Shown here piece after piece: positions 9,901 through 16,957 of a stretch of 48,287 bases of DNA. Below the pieces are notes generated by a model. The model had not been told where the DNA came from, ran no database searches, and saw only the letters and a list, made by a program, of their open reading frames with translations. The stretch lies in assembly GCA_002753225.1 (NCBI GenBank), contig PDZS01000035.1, positions 1 to 48,287 of the forward strand. The letters are read 5' to 3'. Each line of letters opens with the position of its first letter. The first letter of the stretch is position 1. Both the position numbers and the translations under genes were made by a program. Source of the stretch: Deltaproteobacteria bacterium YD0425bin51 (lineage in GTDB: Bacteria > Desulfobacterota > Desulfobacteria > Desulfobacterales > YD0425bin51).

Positions 9901-10005
9901 ATTATCAAACTTTTCATGGAGTTCCATAATTATTGCCATATTAAATATAGCAATAAAGAACAGGGGTATGGTGCAAAGAAGAATCAGTTTAGTTGAAAAT
10001 TTCAT
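6952..10005 (-). CDS. Hybrid sensor histidine kinase (HAMP-HisKA-HATPase-REC-REC-HPt)
   Basis: A 1017-residue membrane phosphorelay kinase. It has a membrane segment at about 7-27, an extracytoplasmic sensor region at about 30-262 resembling a double-Cache fold, a second membrane segment at about 265-287, HAMP at about 289-340, and HisKA with H368 in NMSHEIRTP. The ATPase domain has DFGIGIP near 518 and GGTGLGL near 547. REC1 has phosphoacceptor D659 and K712; REC2 has D804 and K861; the C-terminal HPt has H955 in HKVKG. All phosphotransfer residues are intact. It begins 9 bases after the PhnD-like binding-protein gene, so the binding protein may be its ligand-sensing partner. No output regulator is encoded nearby. 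Confidence 0.95.
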   Translation of the reverse strand: MKFSTKLILLCTIPLFFIAIFNMAIIMELHEKFDNEINENLKKLVQKLENDFQFYISELTKAAEILATDEKLIQALTFSDNNQLVLHSKKFLKLGYDYISFIDKNSDVLAQTHASSIFGMNIGQYPFVRNALKGNPQSLINKFDEIPYLLVFYPMYSDLGDNGVVGVGYKLDKNFLSYIQNRSGNNIQIVLSLPGSILAHTFSDNVKFDIKDILQSLKQITVQNVKFDFLTTSLKIQSFLGSVRASILIDNTKIRENLLQTQGKNIFASILVLIIMLLIAFIFAKTITKPIAHLVSMMRKVAEGDYEIKRKIFSSDEIGAMAIAFDDMRIAIKNQIEERKKAEALKIAKERAEAIAQSKSEFLANMSHEIRTPMNAIIGLTQLALQTNLNLKQQDYLIKINNSSRMLLRIINDILDFSKIEAGKLILEHIDFEINHVIENVINMLSSSAFEKQVEIITSVGIDVPLTLKGDSLRLGQILINLAANALKFSHHGGEIVVTVELVEKSLSKIKLKFAVRDFGIGIPEDKISNLFNAFTQADSSTTRKHGGTGLGLTICKRLVEMMDGNICIESKIGEGSTFCFIASFDYPTVERKISFDLPDELKGIKVLVVDDSAISREILVNMLRTLGFDSKAVNSGEKALEEIKIASLQKPYKLILMDYKMEGIDGISTYMQIQKIFNIEHMPVIIMVSAFGQEEIINAAQDIGLNGFLCKPVNASILLDAILEAFYKEKKSVYKKPSQKNYQIEIIHEIKGSRVLLVEDNRINQQIVIELLEKGGIITDVASNGIAATEAVKKCDYNAVIMDVQMPDMDGYEATRGIRVWEGAKADKKSKIPIIAMTANAMKGDKEKCIDSGMDDYIAKPIEAKELFSTLAKWITPRIDLTHQNVEIIETGSEQGFPVKIAGINIDSALKRLSGNKKLFKELLNDFYSEFDDYEIKILKALEEDLDESLNLIHKVKGIAGNLSAETLFKASLELESLMKKNKSLSEIKEFPLLFSKFKNALKEVLNSAKIVAYKK

Positions 10006-10014
10006 ATTTTGAGT

Positions 10015-10815
10015 TTATTTTTCATATTTCCTAATACTATCATAAAATGCGTCATTTGCATCTATAAATCCTCCAAAATCAGGACCTTTTATGAAAACAG
10101 GGTCATCTTTTGGGATACCCATCAACATTTTTTTTAGCTTTGTCTGTGTTACTTCATCTATTCCTTTAATAATAATCCATGGACCTAAAGGTATTGGATC
10201 TGTTTGTCCAATGATTTGATGTTTTTGAGGATTAAACATGGAATTAGAAATAAAAGCTGCCTGAATACTTCCAGCATCAAGCGCTTGCAAAACCCCATCT
10301 TCCAGTTTCACAAGCTTTGAAAAATGAGTTTCAGGATTAAATCCAGCAAGCTTAATCATAGCAATTGGATATATATAACCAGACCCTGAAGATTTAGATT
10401 TATAACCAACTATTTTGCTTTTTAAATCATCAATGTTTTTATATTCTGAACTTATTTTTGAAACTACAAGACCTCGGTAAGAGCTTTCATAATTCATCTC
10501 TTTTCCTCTGCAAACAGTTAGAAAATATTGAATTTGATTTCCTAATTCATTTTTTAATCTAACATATTCAATAGGTGAGAGATGAGCTATATTTATCTTA
10601 CCTCTCTTAATTTGACGATCTAGTTCATCATAATCTTCTATCTTTACCAGAGACAGATCAAGTCCTATTTCTTTTTTTACTTTTTCAAATAGCAAAGGAT
10701 AATAATCTTTAGCCCATCTTGTAGATGCACCAAATAAAATGCGCTCTTCAGCTAGTAAAGAACCATAAGCAGTAAAAACTACTAAAAAAACTAACACCAA
10801 TTTAAATTTATTCAT
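10015..10815 (-). CDS. PhnD-like periplasmic phosphate/phosphonate-type binding protein
   Basis: A 266-residue secreted binding protein of the PhnD superfamily. The signal peptide is at residues 1-22, ending in SLLA before EERILFG. The body shows the type-II binding-protein pattern, with FGASTRWAKDYYPLLF, INIAHLSPIEYV, and SGSGYIYPIAMIKLAGF near the ligand loop. An open frame extends upstream to 11004, but ATG at 10815 with GGAGGGG just before it, followed immediately by the signal peptide, is clearly the start. No ABC permease or ATPase accompanies it. The downstream gene is a hybrid sensor kinase only 9 bases away, which suggests signalling rather than transport. The ligand cannot be read from the sequence. 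Confidence 0.9.
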   Translation of the reverse strand: MNKFKLVLVFLVVFTAYGSLLAEERILFGASTRWAKDYYPLLFEKVKKEIGLDLSLVKIEDYDELDRQIKRGKINIAHLSPIEYVRLKNELGNQIQYFLTVCRGKEMNYESSYRGLVVSKISSEYKNIDDLKSKIVGYKSKSSGSGYIYPIAMIKLAGFNPETHFSKLVKLEDGVLQALDAGSIQAAFISNSMFNPQKHQIIGQTDPIPLGPWIIIKGIDEVTQTKLKKMLMGIPKDDPVFIKGPDFGGFIDANDAFYDSIRKYEK

Positions 10816-10888
10816 ATCCCCTCCAGTTTTTATTTTAATTTTTCCCTTATATTCATCAGAAATAGAGTAAAAACTCAAGTAAAATTTA

Positions 10889-10917
10889 TTGACAAAAGAA
10901 AATACATTAAATAAAAC
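10889..10917 (+). promoter_or_regulatory. Candidate promoter of the HEPN/MNT gene chain
   Basis: TTGACA (10889-10894), a 17-base spacer, then TAAAAC (10912-10917), a weak -10. It lies 26 bases before the first ATG at 10944, which has an AGGAG ribosome site. Confidence 0.45.
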
Positions 10918-10943
10918 CCAATATATCTTAGAGGAGTTATTTA

Positions 10944-11237
10944 ATGGAAATTTATAATTATAAACAACAAAGAATACAAGTTCATAAATGGTTATTCCAT
11001 ACATATACAGAACATTTATGGAAACCTGTTAAAGAAGAATTAAAGGAGGAAGAAGATGAAAGAGGATACACTTCGGACGGCGATTCTAAGAAGTCAGACA
11101 ATGAAGGAGATTTTGGAAAGAGATATTCAAGCATTAGTGAATCTGAAGCCGACCAATCTGATAGCAGAGAAGGAGATGACCTCTCTTATCCAGATGGCAA
11201 AAGACGAAAAAGCAGGAGTAGAGGTAAGGACAATTAA
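10944..11237 (+). CDS. Small hypothetical ORF at head of HEPN/MNT chain (may be a frame-shifted fragment)
   Basis: A 97-codon frame with a good start: AGGAG, seven bases, then ATG. Residues 1-35 (MEIYNYKQQRIQVHKWLF onward) look like ordinary protein. From about residue 38 onward it runs through the next ORF (11056-11397) in another frame and becomes low-complexity Ser/Asp/Glu/Arg, which looks like out-of-frame reading. Either only the first third encodes something, with the rest an accident of overlap, or the gene was once fused to the next ORF and a frameshift separated them. I do not recognise a family. Confidence 0.35.
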   Translation: MEIYNYKQQRIQVHKWLFHTYTEHLWKPVKEELKEEEDERGYTSDGDSKKSDNEGDFGKRYSSISESEADQSDSREGDDLSYPDGKRRKSRSRGKDN

Positions 11238-11397
11238 TGAAAAATGGAAAGTCTGGGCAGATTCTTATTCAAGAGTTTTAAACAAGTTTGCTATGCTTCA
11301 AGATAAATATGGTGAACAGGAGATACAGGAACTTTTCGAGGGCTTAGAGGGAAACTCGAAAAGCGCGGGGTGCTCAAGCGCGACAAATCAAGTTTAA
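11056..11397 (+). CDS. Hypothetical helical protein, second ORF of HEPN/MNT chain
   Basis: A 113-residue protein with a strong ribosome site (GGAGGAAGAAG directly before the ATG). Composition and heptad-like spacing suggest a mainly helical soluble protein over residues 1-95, for example EILERDIQALVNLK and WADSYSRVLNKFAMLQDKYG. The last 18 or so residues (GNSKSAGCSSATNQV) look unnatural and coincide with the point where the +0 frame opens for the next ORF (FRGLRGKLEKRG). This suggests a frameshift near 11337, or a true overlap. No family is recognised. It is co-directional and overlapping with its neighbours in the unit that ends in the MNT/HEPN pair. Confidence 0.5.
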   Translation: MKEDTLRTAILRSQTMKEILERDIQALVNLKPTNLIAEKEMTSLIQMAKDEKAGVEVRTINEKWKVWADSYSRVLNKFAMLQDKYGEQEIQELFEGLEGNSKSAGCSSATNQV

Positions 11398-11723
11398 GAG
11401 AGCATCTTCGGGCATCACAATATCTTCTGGGAGTAATTCCTTTAAAAGAAGTCCATCTCTTTATGGATGCATCTGCTAAAAGATATGGAGGTGGACACCT
11501 TCTGATTCGTCATAAGTTTGATACAGCTCAATTTATGAAGCAGTATTATACTAAAATAAATGCTGAATTAGGAAAACAGGCTTTCTTAGAAACAATAGTT
11601 CATATCGCAATTGACAGAGGTTTAATAACTCTTGATGATATAAGACTTATGAGTGAATATACCCGAATACTTTTCAAAAAAAGCGGTCCTAGGAAAAAAA
11701 TAATCATACAATCAAATGTATAA
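11370..11723 (+). CDS. Hypothetical protein, third ORF of HEPN/MNT chain
   Basis: A 117-codon frame that would begin at GTG 11370. The same frame is open from 11316 and reads sensibly (FRGLRGKLEKRGV) upstream of that GTG, so the true beginning is uncertain and may lie within or be fused to the preceding ORF. The product appears soluble and mixed alpha/beta, with YLLGVIPLKEVHLFMDASAKRYGGG and IDRGLITLDDIRLMSEYTRIL. Its last bases overlap the MNT gene by 8, as in translationally coupled operons. The stretch around 11340-11400 is visibly richer in G+C than its surroundings, which may mark acquired DNA. I do not recognise the family. Confidence 0.5.
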   Translation: MLKRDKSSLREHLRASQYLLGVIPLKEVHLFMDASAKRYGGGHLLIRHKFDTAQFMKQYYTKINAELGKQAFLETIVHIAIDRGLITLDDIRLMSEYTRILFKKSGPRKKIIIQSNV

Positions 11724-12075
11724 AAAAATAAAAGAAAATCTGCATAAACGTGAAGAAATGAAAAGGCAGACTATACTTAAGCGTTTTGATGCAGCTACGA
11801 ATGATTTTTATAAAATTGTTCAGATGCTCATCAACAGATATTCTCCTAAAAAGATTGTGCAATGGGGCTCATTATTAATTCCTGAACATTTTGATGAAAA
11901 TTCTGATATTGATATTGCTATAGAAGGAATTTTGGATGCAGAAAGATACTTTGAACTATTAGGAGATGCGATGGAATTGACACGATTTCCACTAGATATA
12001 GTTCAATTGGAAAAAATTGAACCTGAATTTGCAGAATTAATTTTATCAAAGGGAAAAATAATTTATGAATCTTGA
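11716..12075 (+). CDS. mntA: MNT-type nucleotidyltransferase, probable antitoxin of HEPN/MNT pair
   Basis: A 119-residue minimal nucleotidyltransferase. The signature is present: GSLLIPEHFDENSDIDIAIEG near residues 51-71 (Gly-Ser then Asp-x-Asp for metal binding) and a third acidic position in FPLDIVQLE near residue 95. In known HepT-MntA systems the MNT protein neutralises the HEPN ribonuclease by adding AMP to it. The gene overlaps the preceding ORF by 8 bases and the HEPN gene by 11, the usual coupling for this type. The N-terminal 30 residues (KREEMKRQTILKRF) form an extra helix. The second ATG (MKRQT) is an alternative start, since no strong ribosome site precedes the first. Confidence 0.85.
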   Translation: MYKKIKENLHKREEMKRQTILKRFDAATNDFYKIVQMLINRYSPKKIVQWGSLLIPEHFDENSDIDIAIEGILDAERYFELLGDAMELTRFPLDIVQLEKIEPEFAELILSKGKIIYES

Positions 12076-12544
12076 AACAAAAATTCAAACCTTACGCGCG
12101 GAAATCAATAAATCGCTTTCAGTACTGACTCGCATAGAGAATTATATTGTAGATTTTCAACAGAAAAAATTAAATATGCCTCATGGTATTGATGAAGCAA
12201 TGATTATAACACAGGCTCTTACGAACTATTACACTTGTATAGAGACGCTTTTTCTTCGTATTTCTAAATTTTTTGAAAATAATCTTGATAAAGACTTATG
12301 GCATAGTTCCTTGCTGGAAAAAATGACACTTGAAATTGAGGACGTCAGGCCTAAAGTTATATGTGACTCAGTATATAATGGATTATTGGAATTGTTAAAA
12401 TTTAGACATTTTTCAAGATATTATTTTGAATTGGACTATGATTGGGATAAACTAAAATTTTTATTAAAAAAATTCAATGACATTCATATTCAAATCAGAA
12501 CAGATCTATCTATATTTGATTATTTTTTAAACAAGTTGTTATAA
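12065..12544 (+). CDS. hepT: HepT-like HEPN-domain protein, probable toxin
   Basis: A 159-residue all-helical protein matching the larger HepT-like group that pairs with MNT nucleotidyltransferases. The N-terminal coiled helix is followed by ALTNYYTCIETLFLRISKFFEN and the conserved LLKFRHFSRYYFELDYDWDKL near residues 116-136. HepT toxins act as RNases and use an R-x4-6-H motif. Here the FRHFSR block is conserved, but where relatives, as I recall them, have a second His the sequence has Tyr (RYY), so catalytic competence is uncertain. The start lies inside the end of the MNT gene. A toxin-antitoxin or phage-defence role is inferred from the pairing. Confidence 0.82.
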   Translation: MNLETKIQTLRAEINKSLSVLTRIENYIVDFQQKKLNMPHGIDEAMIITQALTNYYTCIETLFLRISKFFENNLDKDLWHSSLLEKMTLEIEDVRPKVICDSVYNGLLELLKFRHFSRYYFELDYDWDKLKFLLKKFNDIHIQIRTDLSIFDYFLNKLL

Positions 12545-12580
12545 TCGTAAATATTTCCAAACATTTTGGAGAAATCATTT

Positions 12581-14845
12581 ATGCATAAAATAATATCATA
12601 TATATTTATTATTTCTTTTGTTTTAATTCAACCTGTAATGGCAGTTCCTATTAAAGGAATATTTGGTATTCCTAATATAAAAGACTTAAAACCTGAAACT
12701 TATGAGGAATACCTTAATAAAGGTGGGGTTAATTCAGTCTTCTGCCCTCCTGATAAAGATACTATTAAATGGTTTAAAGATAAAGGATTTAATGTATACA
12801 TTTCTGTAGATTCTTTTGGTGCAAAAGGAGTCTGTCCGGATGATCAAGAATTACGAAAGCATAAGATAGAAGATATTAAAAATTTAATAAGCGATGAAAC
12901 TTTTAAAATTGATGGAATATGGCTTGATTTTATCAGATATCCAGGTCTTTGGGAAGTAGAAAACCCTCAAATTAAAGAAACATGTTCTTGCAGAGACGCA
13001 AAAAATATAAATTCTCCTTATGAATGTATGAAATGGAAAAAAGAGCAAATATATTCTTTTGTTAAAGAAGTTAAAGAAATTATAAAAAAGGCTAAACATC
13101 CTATTAAACTAGGACTTTTTGTAGTTCCTTGGACTAAAGGAGAAAAGAATAACGACATCTCTTATAAACTAGCTCAAGATCCATTTGAATTATCGAAGAT
13201 TGCTGACTATATTTCTCCAATGGTTTATCATAAAATGTGCGGACATCCCTCTTCCTGGGTCGGATATATGACCAAATATTACAAAGAAGGAATTAGTTGT
13301 GAGGTTGTCCCAATTGTTCAATCTGTAGATTTAAAAAAAGAAGAACTAGGTGAAGCTATTAAATCGGCGACAGAAGGAGATGCAGATGGTATAATAGTAT
13401 ATACTTTTGATGATAAGAACAAAGACTTTTTAAAAGAATTAAATAATTTTACTCCTCCTCAAAATTTAATCATAAACCCTGAACCTAAATGTATTGACGT
13501 TCCTTCTAATAATGACAGAAATAATATATGGTCATGTCCATTAAACAAAGGGAAAGATGGGGTTGAATATGTTTTTACAGGTAATTTCTATAGAGAGTAT
13601 TGGGATAACGACTTATATCCTTTTATCCGCATATGGGATCAAGAATTTCATATAAACAACCATATAAGTGTTAAGACATATCACCCAATTAAATTGTATA
13701 TAAAATATCAGACGAGTAACAATGATTCCAATTTTCAATTCATAAATAGGGATGCTTCAATAACATATAGATTATGCAACCCAAGGCTTATACCAAATTT
13801 TGAATTTGCTTCAACATTAAATCCTCCTGTAACCCCTTATTTTTATAAAAATTTTTTCCCAATTGGTGTTTATGGTGCAACAAAAGATAACTTAGAACAA
13901 ATTAAAAAACTAGCTATAAATACTGTTATCCTTGGAGGAAGTGGTAAAAATTTAAAAGAATCTGTACTTAAATGCAATGAAATAGGACTAAAATATGTGC
14001 TTTCTGTGCCGCATGAAGTTGAACAATTATCCTTATTTTTAGATGAAATAAAACCTTACATTATTCTTGAAAACCTTGCTTTTTATGTTAATGATGAGCC
14101 TGAAATTTGGTCTTTCCCAATAAATATAGCAAATGATATAAACAGACTCATTAAAGACAAATTTCCTAAAATATCTACATGTATGGCAACAGTAAGACCT
14201 AAAGGTGCTAGAATTTATAAGAACGCTTCAGATTTTTTCATGTTAGATCAATATCCTGTTCCTTTTATGCCAATGACATGGCTTTCTGATTCAATGGACC
14301 ATGTGGCAAAAGAGTTAGGACAAAAAAGATTGATCTCAATTATTCAGGCTTTTGGTGGAGAAAACCATAAAAATTCAGGTTGGCCAAGACTACCTACATG
14401 GCAGGAAATGAATTGTCTTGCCTTTCTATCTATTATACATGGAACAAGAGGCATTTTCTTTTTTACTTTTAACGAAATTGGAGCAACTGAAGAAGGTAAG
14501 GAATCATTAGGTCGTGTTATTGGGAGATTAAATGCTATATATCCTTGGCTAAATGAGGAAAATGATGACCAAAAGATAGATATTGAAATGACTTCTAAAT
14601 ATAAATTTGATGAAAAAGGTGATAGCCCAATCCATTGCGCCATAAAGAAAAAAGATAAGAAGTCAATACTAATTTCTGCAAATACAATTCATACCTATGT
14701 AGAAGCAAATATTAAAACAGACATAGGAAATACTAAAAAAATTAAAGAAATATTTAATGACAATAGTTTATATCCCTTTAGAAATAATACTTTAAAAGTT
14801 AGATTTAATCCTTATGAGGTAAAAATCTTTTTAATCGAGGAGTAA
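12581..14845 (+). CDS. Secreted protein with two glycoside-hydrolase-like TIM-barrel regions
   Basis: A 754-residue exported protein. A signal peptide occupies residues 1-21 (MHKIISYIFIISFVLIQPVM then A). The first half, to about residue 295, looks like a putative glycoside hydrolase barrel (GHL/DUF4015-like), with DGIWLDFIRYP, FVVPWTKG and YISPMVYHKM. A beta-rich linker follows at about 300-415. The second half resembles another (beta/alpha)8 hydrolase fold, with FYVNDEPEIW, FMLDQYP and GTRGIFFFTFNE, and ends in a small beta domain. The DEPE and DFIRYP acids are plausible catalytic residues. I chose ATG 12581 (GGAG upstream, directly before the signal peptide) over a TTG at 12566. It is three bases upstream of an O-antigen-ligase-like gene, so a role on surface polysaccharide is likely. 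The substrate is unknown. Confidence 0.75.
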   Translation: MHKIISYIFIISFVLIQPVMAVPIKGIFGIPNIKDLKPETYEEYLNKGGVNSVFCPPDKDTIKWFKDKGFNVYISVDSFGAKGVCPDDQELRKHKIEDIKNLISDETFKIDGIWLDFIRYPGLWEVENPQIKETCSCRDAKNINSPYECMKWKKEQIYSFVKEVKEIIKKAKHPIKLGLFVVPWTKGEKNNDISYKLAQDPFELSKIADYISPMVYHKMCGHPSSWVGYMTKYYKEGISCEVVPIVQSVDLKKEELGEAIKSATEGDADGIIVYTFDDKNKDFLKELNNFTPPQNLIINPEPKCIDVPSNNDRNNIWSCPLNKGKDGVEYVFTGNFYREYWDNDLYPFIRIWDQEFHINNHISVKTYHPIKLYIKYQTSNNDSNFQFINRDASITYRLCNPRLIPNFEFASTLNPPVTPYFYKNFFPIGVYGATKDNLEQIKKLAINTVILGGSGKNLKESVLKCNEIGLKYVLSVPHEVEQLSLFLDEIKPYIILENLAFYVNDEPEIWSFPINIANDINRLIKDKFPKISTCMATVRPKGARIYKNASDFFMLDQYPVPFMPMTWLSDSMDHVAKELGQKRLISIIQAFGGENHKNSGWPRLPTWQEMNCLAFLSIIHGTRGIFFFTFNEIGATEEGKESLGRVIGRLNAIYPWLNEENDDQKIDIEMTSKYKFDEKGDSPIHCAIKKKDKKSILISANTIHTYVEANIKTDIGNTKKIKEIFNDNSLYPFRNNTLKVRFNPYEVKIFLIEE

Positions 14846-14848
14846 AAT

Positions 14849-16957
14849 TTGGAACGGTTTGTATTTTTTTCATATTTATTTATCATAGTTATTAGTCCGC
14901 TACTTTTTGGCGCTGTTCATACCTATGCATATACTTTAATGTCAATTGTAGTATTAATTGGTTCAATGATTATTCTTAAAAATAATATTCAAAAAAATGA
15001 CGATACGGATGAATATTTTTTAAAAATTCCTGCATGTGGTGTTTACTTTCTTTTTTTAAGTATTTTAATTCTTTTGTTTTTCCAGATTACCCCTCTTCCT
15101 GATTTTATTTTAGATTATATATCTCCTAATTCTTTGATGATTAAAGAAAAATCAATTCCGTTATCACGAATTTCTCCTATTCCAGCCAAATGGACCACAA
15201 TTGTTTCTTATCTATATCCAGTAAAAATGTCTCTGGTAAGATGGACAGTATATGGTCTATTTTTTATGGGACTTACTCAACTACTTAATTCTAAAAAAAG
15301 AATTGAAATTATTCTTTTTGCTATTCTTATAACTGCATCTTTTGACGCACTTTATGGAATAATACAAACTTATTCTGGCTCTTATCATATATGGTGGTAT
15401 AAATCAGAAACTGGAAGTAATTTAACTGGAACATATATTAATCGTAATCACTTTGGTGGATTTATGGGCATGTCTTTTTTACTTACAGCAGGATATGCAG
15501 CAGCAGTTTCATCAGAAAAAAAACAAACAAGAAAAACTCAAAAACGGAAAACACTTAGAGCAAAGCTTATTGATTTGTTGTCTATAGAACATCAATTTAA
15601 TAAAACAAATTTCATTATGTTTATGGGAGTTGTAATTGGTATTGGTCTTATTTTGTCAGCTTCAAGAGGAGCAATTTTATCAGCTTCTTTATCAATGTTT
15701 TTTTTAAGCTTAATTTTTATTTCTAGAAAAAACTCCAAAAGGAGTGGATTTATAATATTTCTACTTTTTTTAATCACATCTATATATTCTTTAAACATAG
15801 GAATAGATCATACTATTGATAGATTTAAATTTCTAGACGTTGATTATGAAATAAGGAGCAGATTTGCTAAAAAGCTTTTGGAAGTATTTGAAGATTACCC
15901 CATCATAGGTATTGGTATAGGAAATTTTCAATATGTTTATCCTAAATATCAAGCAATAGAAGACAAAAAAAAATATCTTGAATTTGTTCATAATGACTGG
16001 ATGCAATATTTAGCAGAATCTGGAATTATAGGAATAGTTTTTTTCTTAATAGGAATTGCCCTATATCTTTATCTATTTTTTAAAATCTGGAGACAAAGAA
16101 GAGATCCTTTTGCAATAAGTATTGGAGCTTCATCCATTGCAGTATTAATTGACATAGGAATACATTCTTATTCTGATTTTAATCTTCATATGCCAGCAAA
16201 TTTTTTGCTTATTACAGCCATTACATCTATAGGTTTTAGCGTTATTTCTTTAAAAAAACGAACTAATTATAAAATTCCACTAAAATACGTCGGCTCAATT
16301 TTATTAATTTTAATATTTAGTCTCATATTTTGGACATTATCTTTAAGCGTAAAACATTTTATGGCTGAGATAAATTGTCCTACTGTTCCTAATTCTACTT
16401 TTAATTTAGATTTAGCGCCTCCTTATGAAAAAATAAAAAAAGCCATAGAATGGGATAAAAATAATGCAGAATACTGGTTTAAATTAGCTGAAAACATTAT
16501 AAAAATTAGAGATAAAAAAAGTGAAGAAGATAGAAATGAAAATATGCAAATGGAAATTATTCGCTTTTTAGAAGAAGCGATAAAATTGAATCCCTTAGAA
16601 TCAGAGTATCATACTCTTCTGGCGTGGGAATATACCCGTCTATGGAAAAAACCTGACTATCATAAGAAATGGTTGCCTCTTGCTGATATATCTATGGAAA
16701 GAGCAGCTTTTTTTGCAGGACTTAAAAATTCATATGTTCATTTAGAAATGGCAAATTACTGGGTTATGCGATCCAAAACACTCACTCCAGCAGATAATAG
16801 ATGGGAACCTGCATGGAATAGAGCCTGTTGGCATTACAGGAAACTATTTGAGCTTGAAGATGCTGAACATGTGGTAATAAAATTAAAAAAACAAATTAAA
16901 GATTATATTTGGAATTTTTATCCTGATAATTATTTTGTCAATCAGGTTATTCAGTAA
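14849..16957 (+). CDS. O-antigen ligase / Wzy-like polysaccharide membrane protein
   Basis: A 702-residue integral membrane protein with about a dozen hydrophobic segments in residues 5-505 and a soluble C-terminal region. The family signature is seen in GIGIGNFQYVYPKY followed by FVHNDWMQYLAESGIIG near residues 350-395, as in O-antigen ligases and polymerases that join lipid-linked glycans. ASRGAILSASLS is the other conserved helix. The C-terminal 200 residues (AIEWDKNNAEYWFKLAENI, AIKLNPLESEYHTLLAWEY) look like TPR repeats. The start is a TTG seven bases after GAGGAG. The gene follows the tandem-barrel protein by 3 bases in one operon. The last 7 bases overlap a convergent gene. Confidence 0.85.
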   Translation: MERFVFFSYLFIIVISPLLFGAVHTYAYTLMSIVVLIGSMIILKNNIQKNDDTDEYFLKIPACGVYFLFLSILILLFFQITPLPDFILDYISPNSLMIKEKSIPLSRISPIPAKWTTIVSYLYPVKMSLVRWTVYGLFFMGLTQLLNSKKRIEIILFAILITASFDALYGIIQTYSGSYHIWWYKSETGSNLTGTYINRNHFGGFMGMSFLLTAGYAAAVSSEKKQTRKTQKRKTLRAKLIDLLSIEHQFNKTNFIMFMGVVIGIGLILSASRGAILSASLSMFFLSLIFISRKNSKRSGFIIFLLFLITSIYSLNIGIDHTIDRFKFLDVDYEIRSRFAKKLLEVFEDYPIIGIGIGNFQYVYPKYQAIEDKKKYLEFVHNDWMQYLAESGIIGIVFFLIGIALYLYLFFKIWRQRRDPFAISIGASSIAVLIDIGIHSYSDFNLHMPANFLLITAITSIGFSVISLKKRTNYKIPLKYVGSILLILIFSLIFWTLSLSVKHFMAEINCPTVPNSTFNLDLAPPYEKIKKAIEWDKNNAEYWFKLAENIIKIRDKKSEEDRNENMQMEIIRFLEEAIKLNPLESEYHTLLAWEYTRLWKKPDYHKKWLPLADISMERAAFFAGLKNSYVHLEMANYWVMRSKTLTPADNRWEPAWNRACWHYRKLFELEDAEHVVIKLKKQIKDYIWNFYPDNYFVNQVIQ

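Noticed and set aside
10816..11004. Upstream extension of the PhnD-like protein to 11004
   Set aside because: The signal peptide begins at ATG 10815 right after GGAGGGG. The extension has no matching features and overlaps the promoter and start of the divergent gene at 10944.
12566..12580. TTG start for the tandem-barrel protein
   Set aside because: The ATG at 12581 lies directly before a clean signal peptide and has GGAG upstream. The TTG would put charged residues ahead of the peptide.
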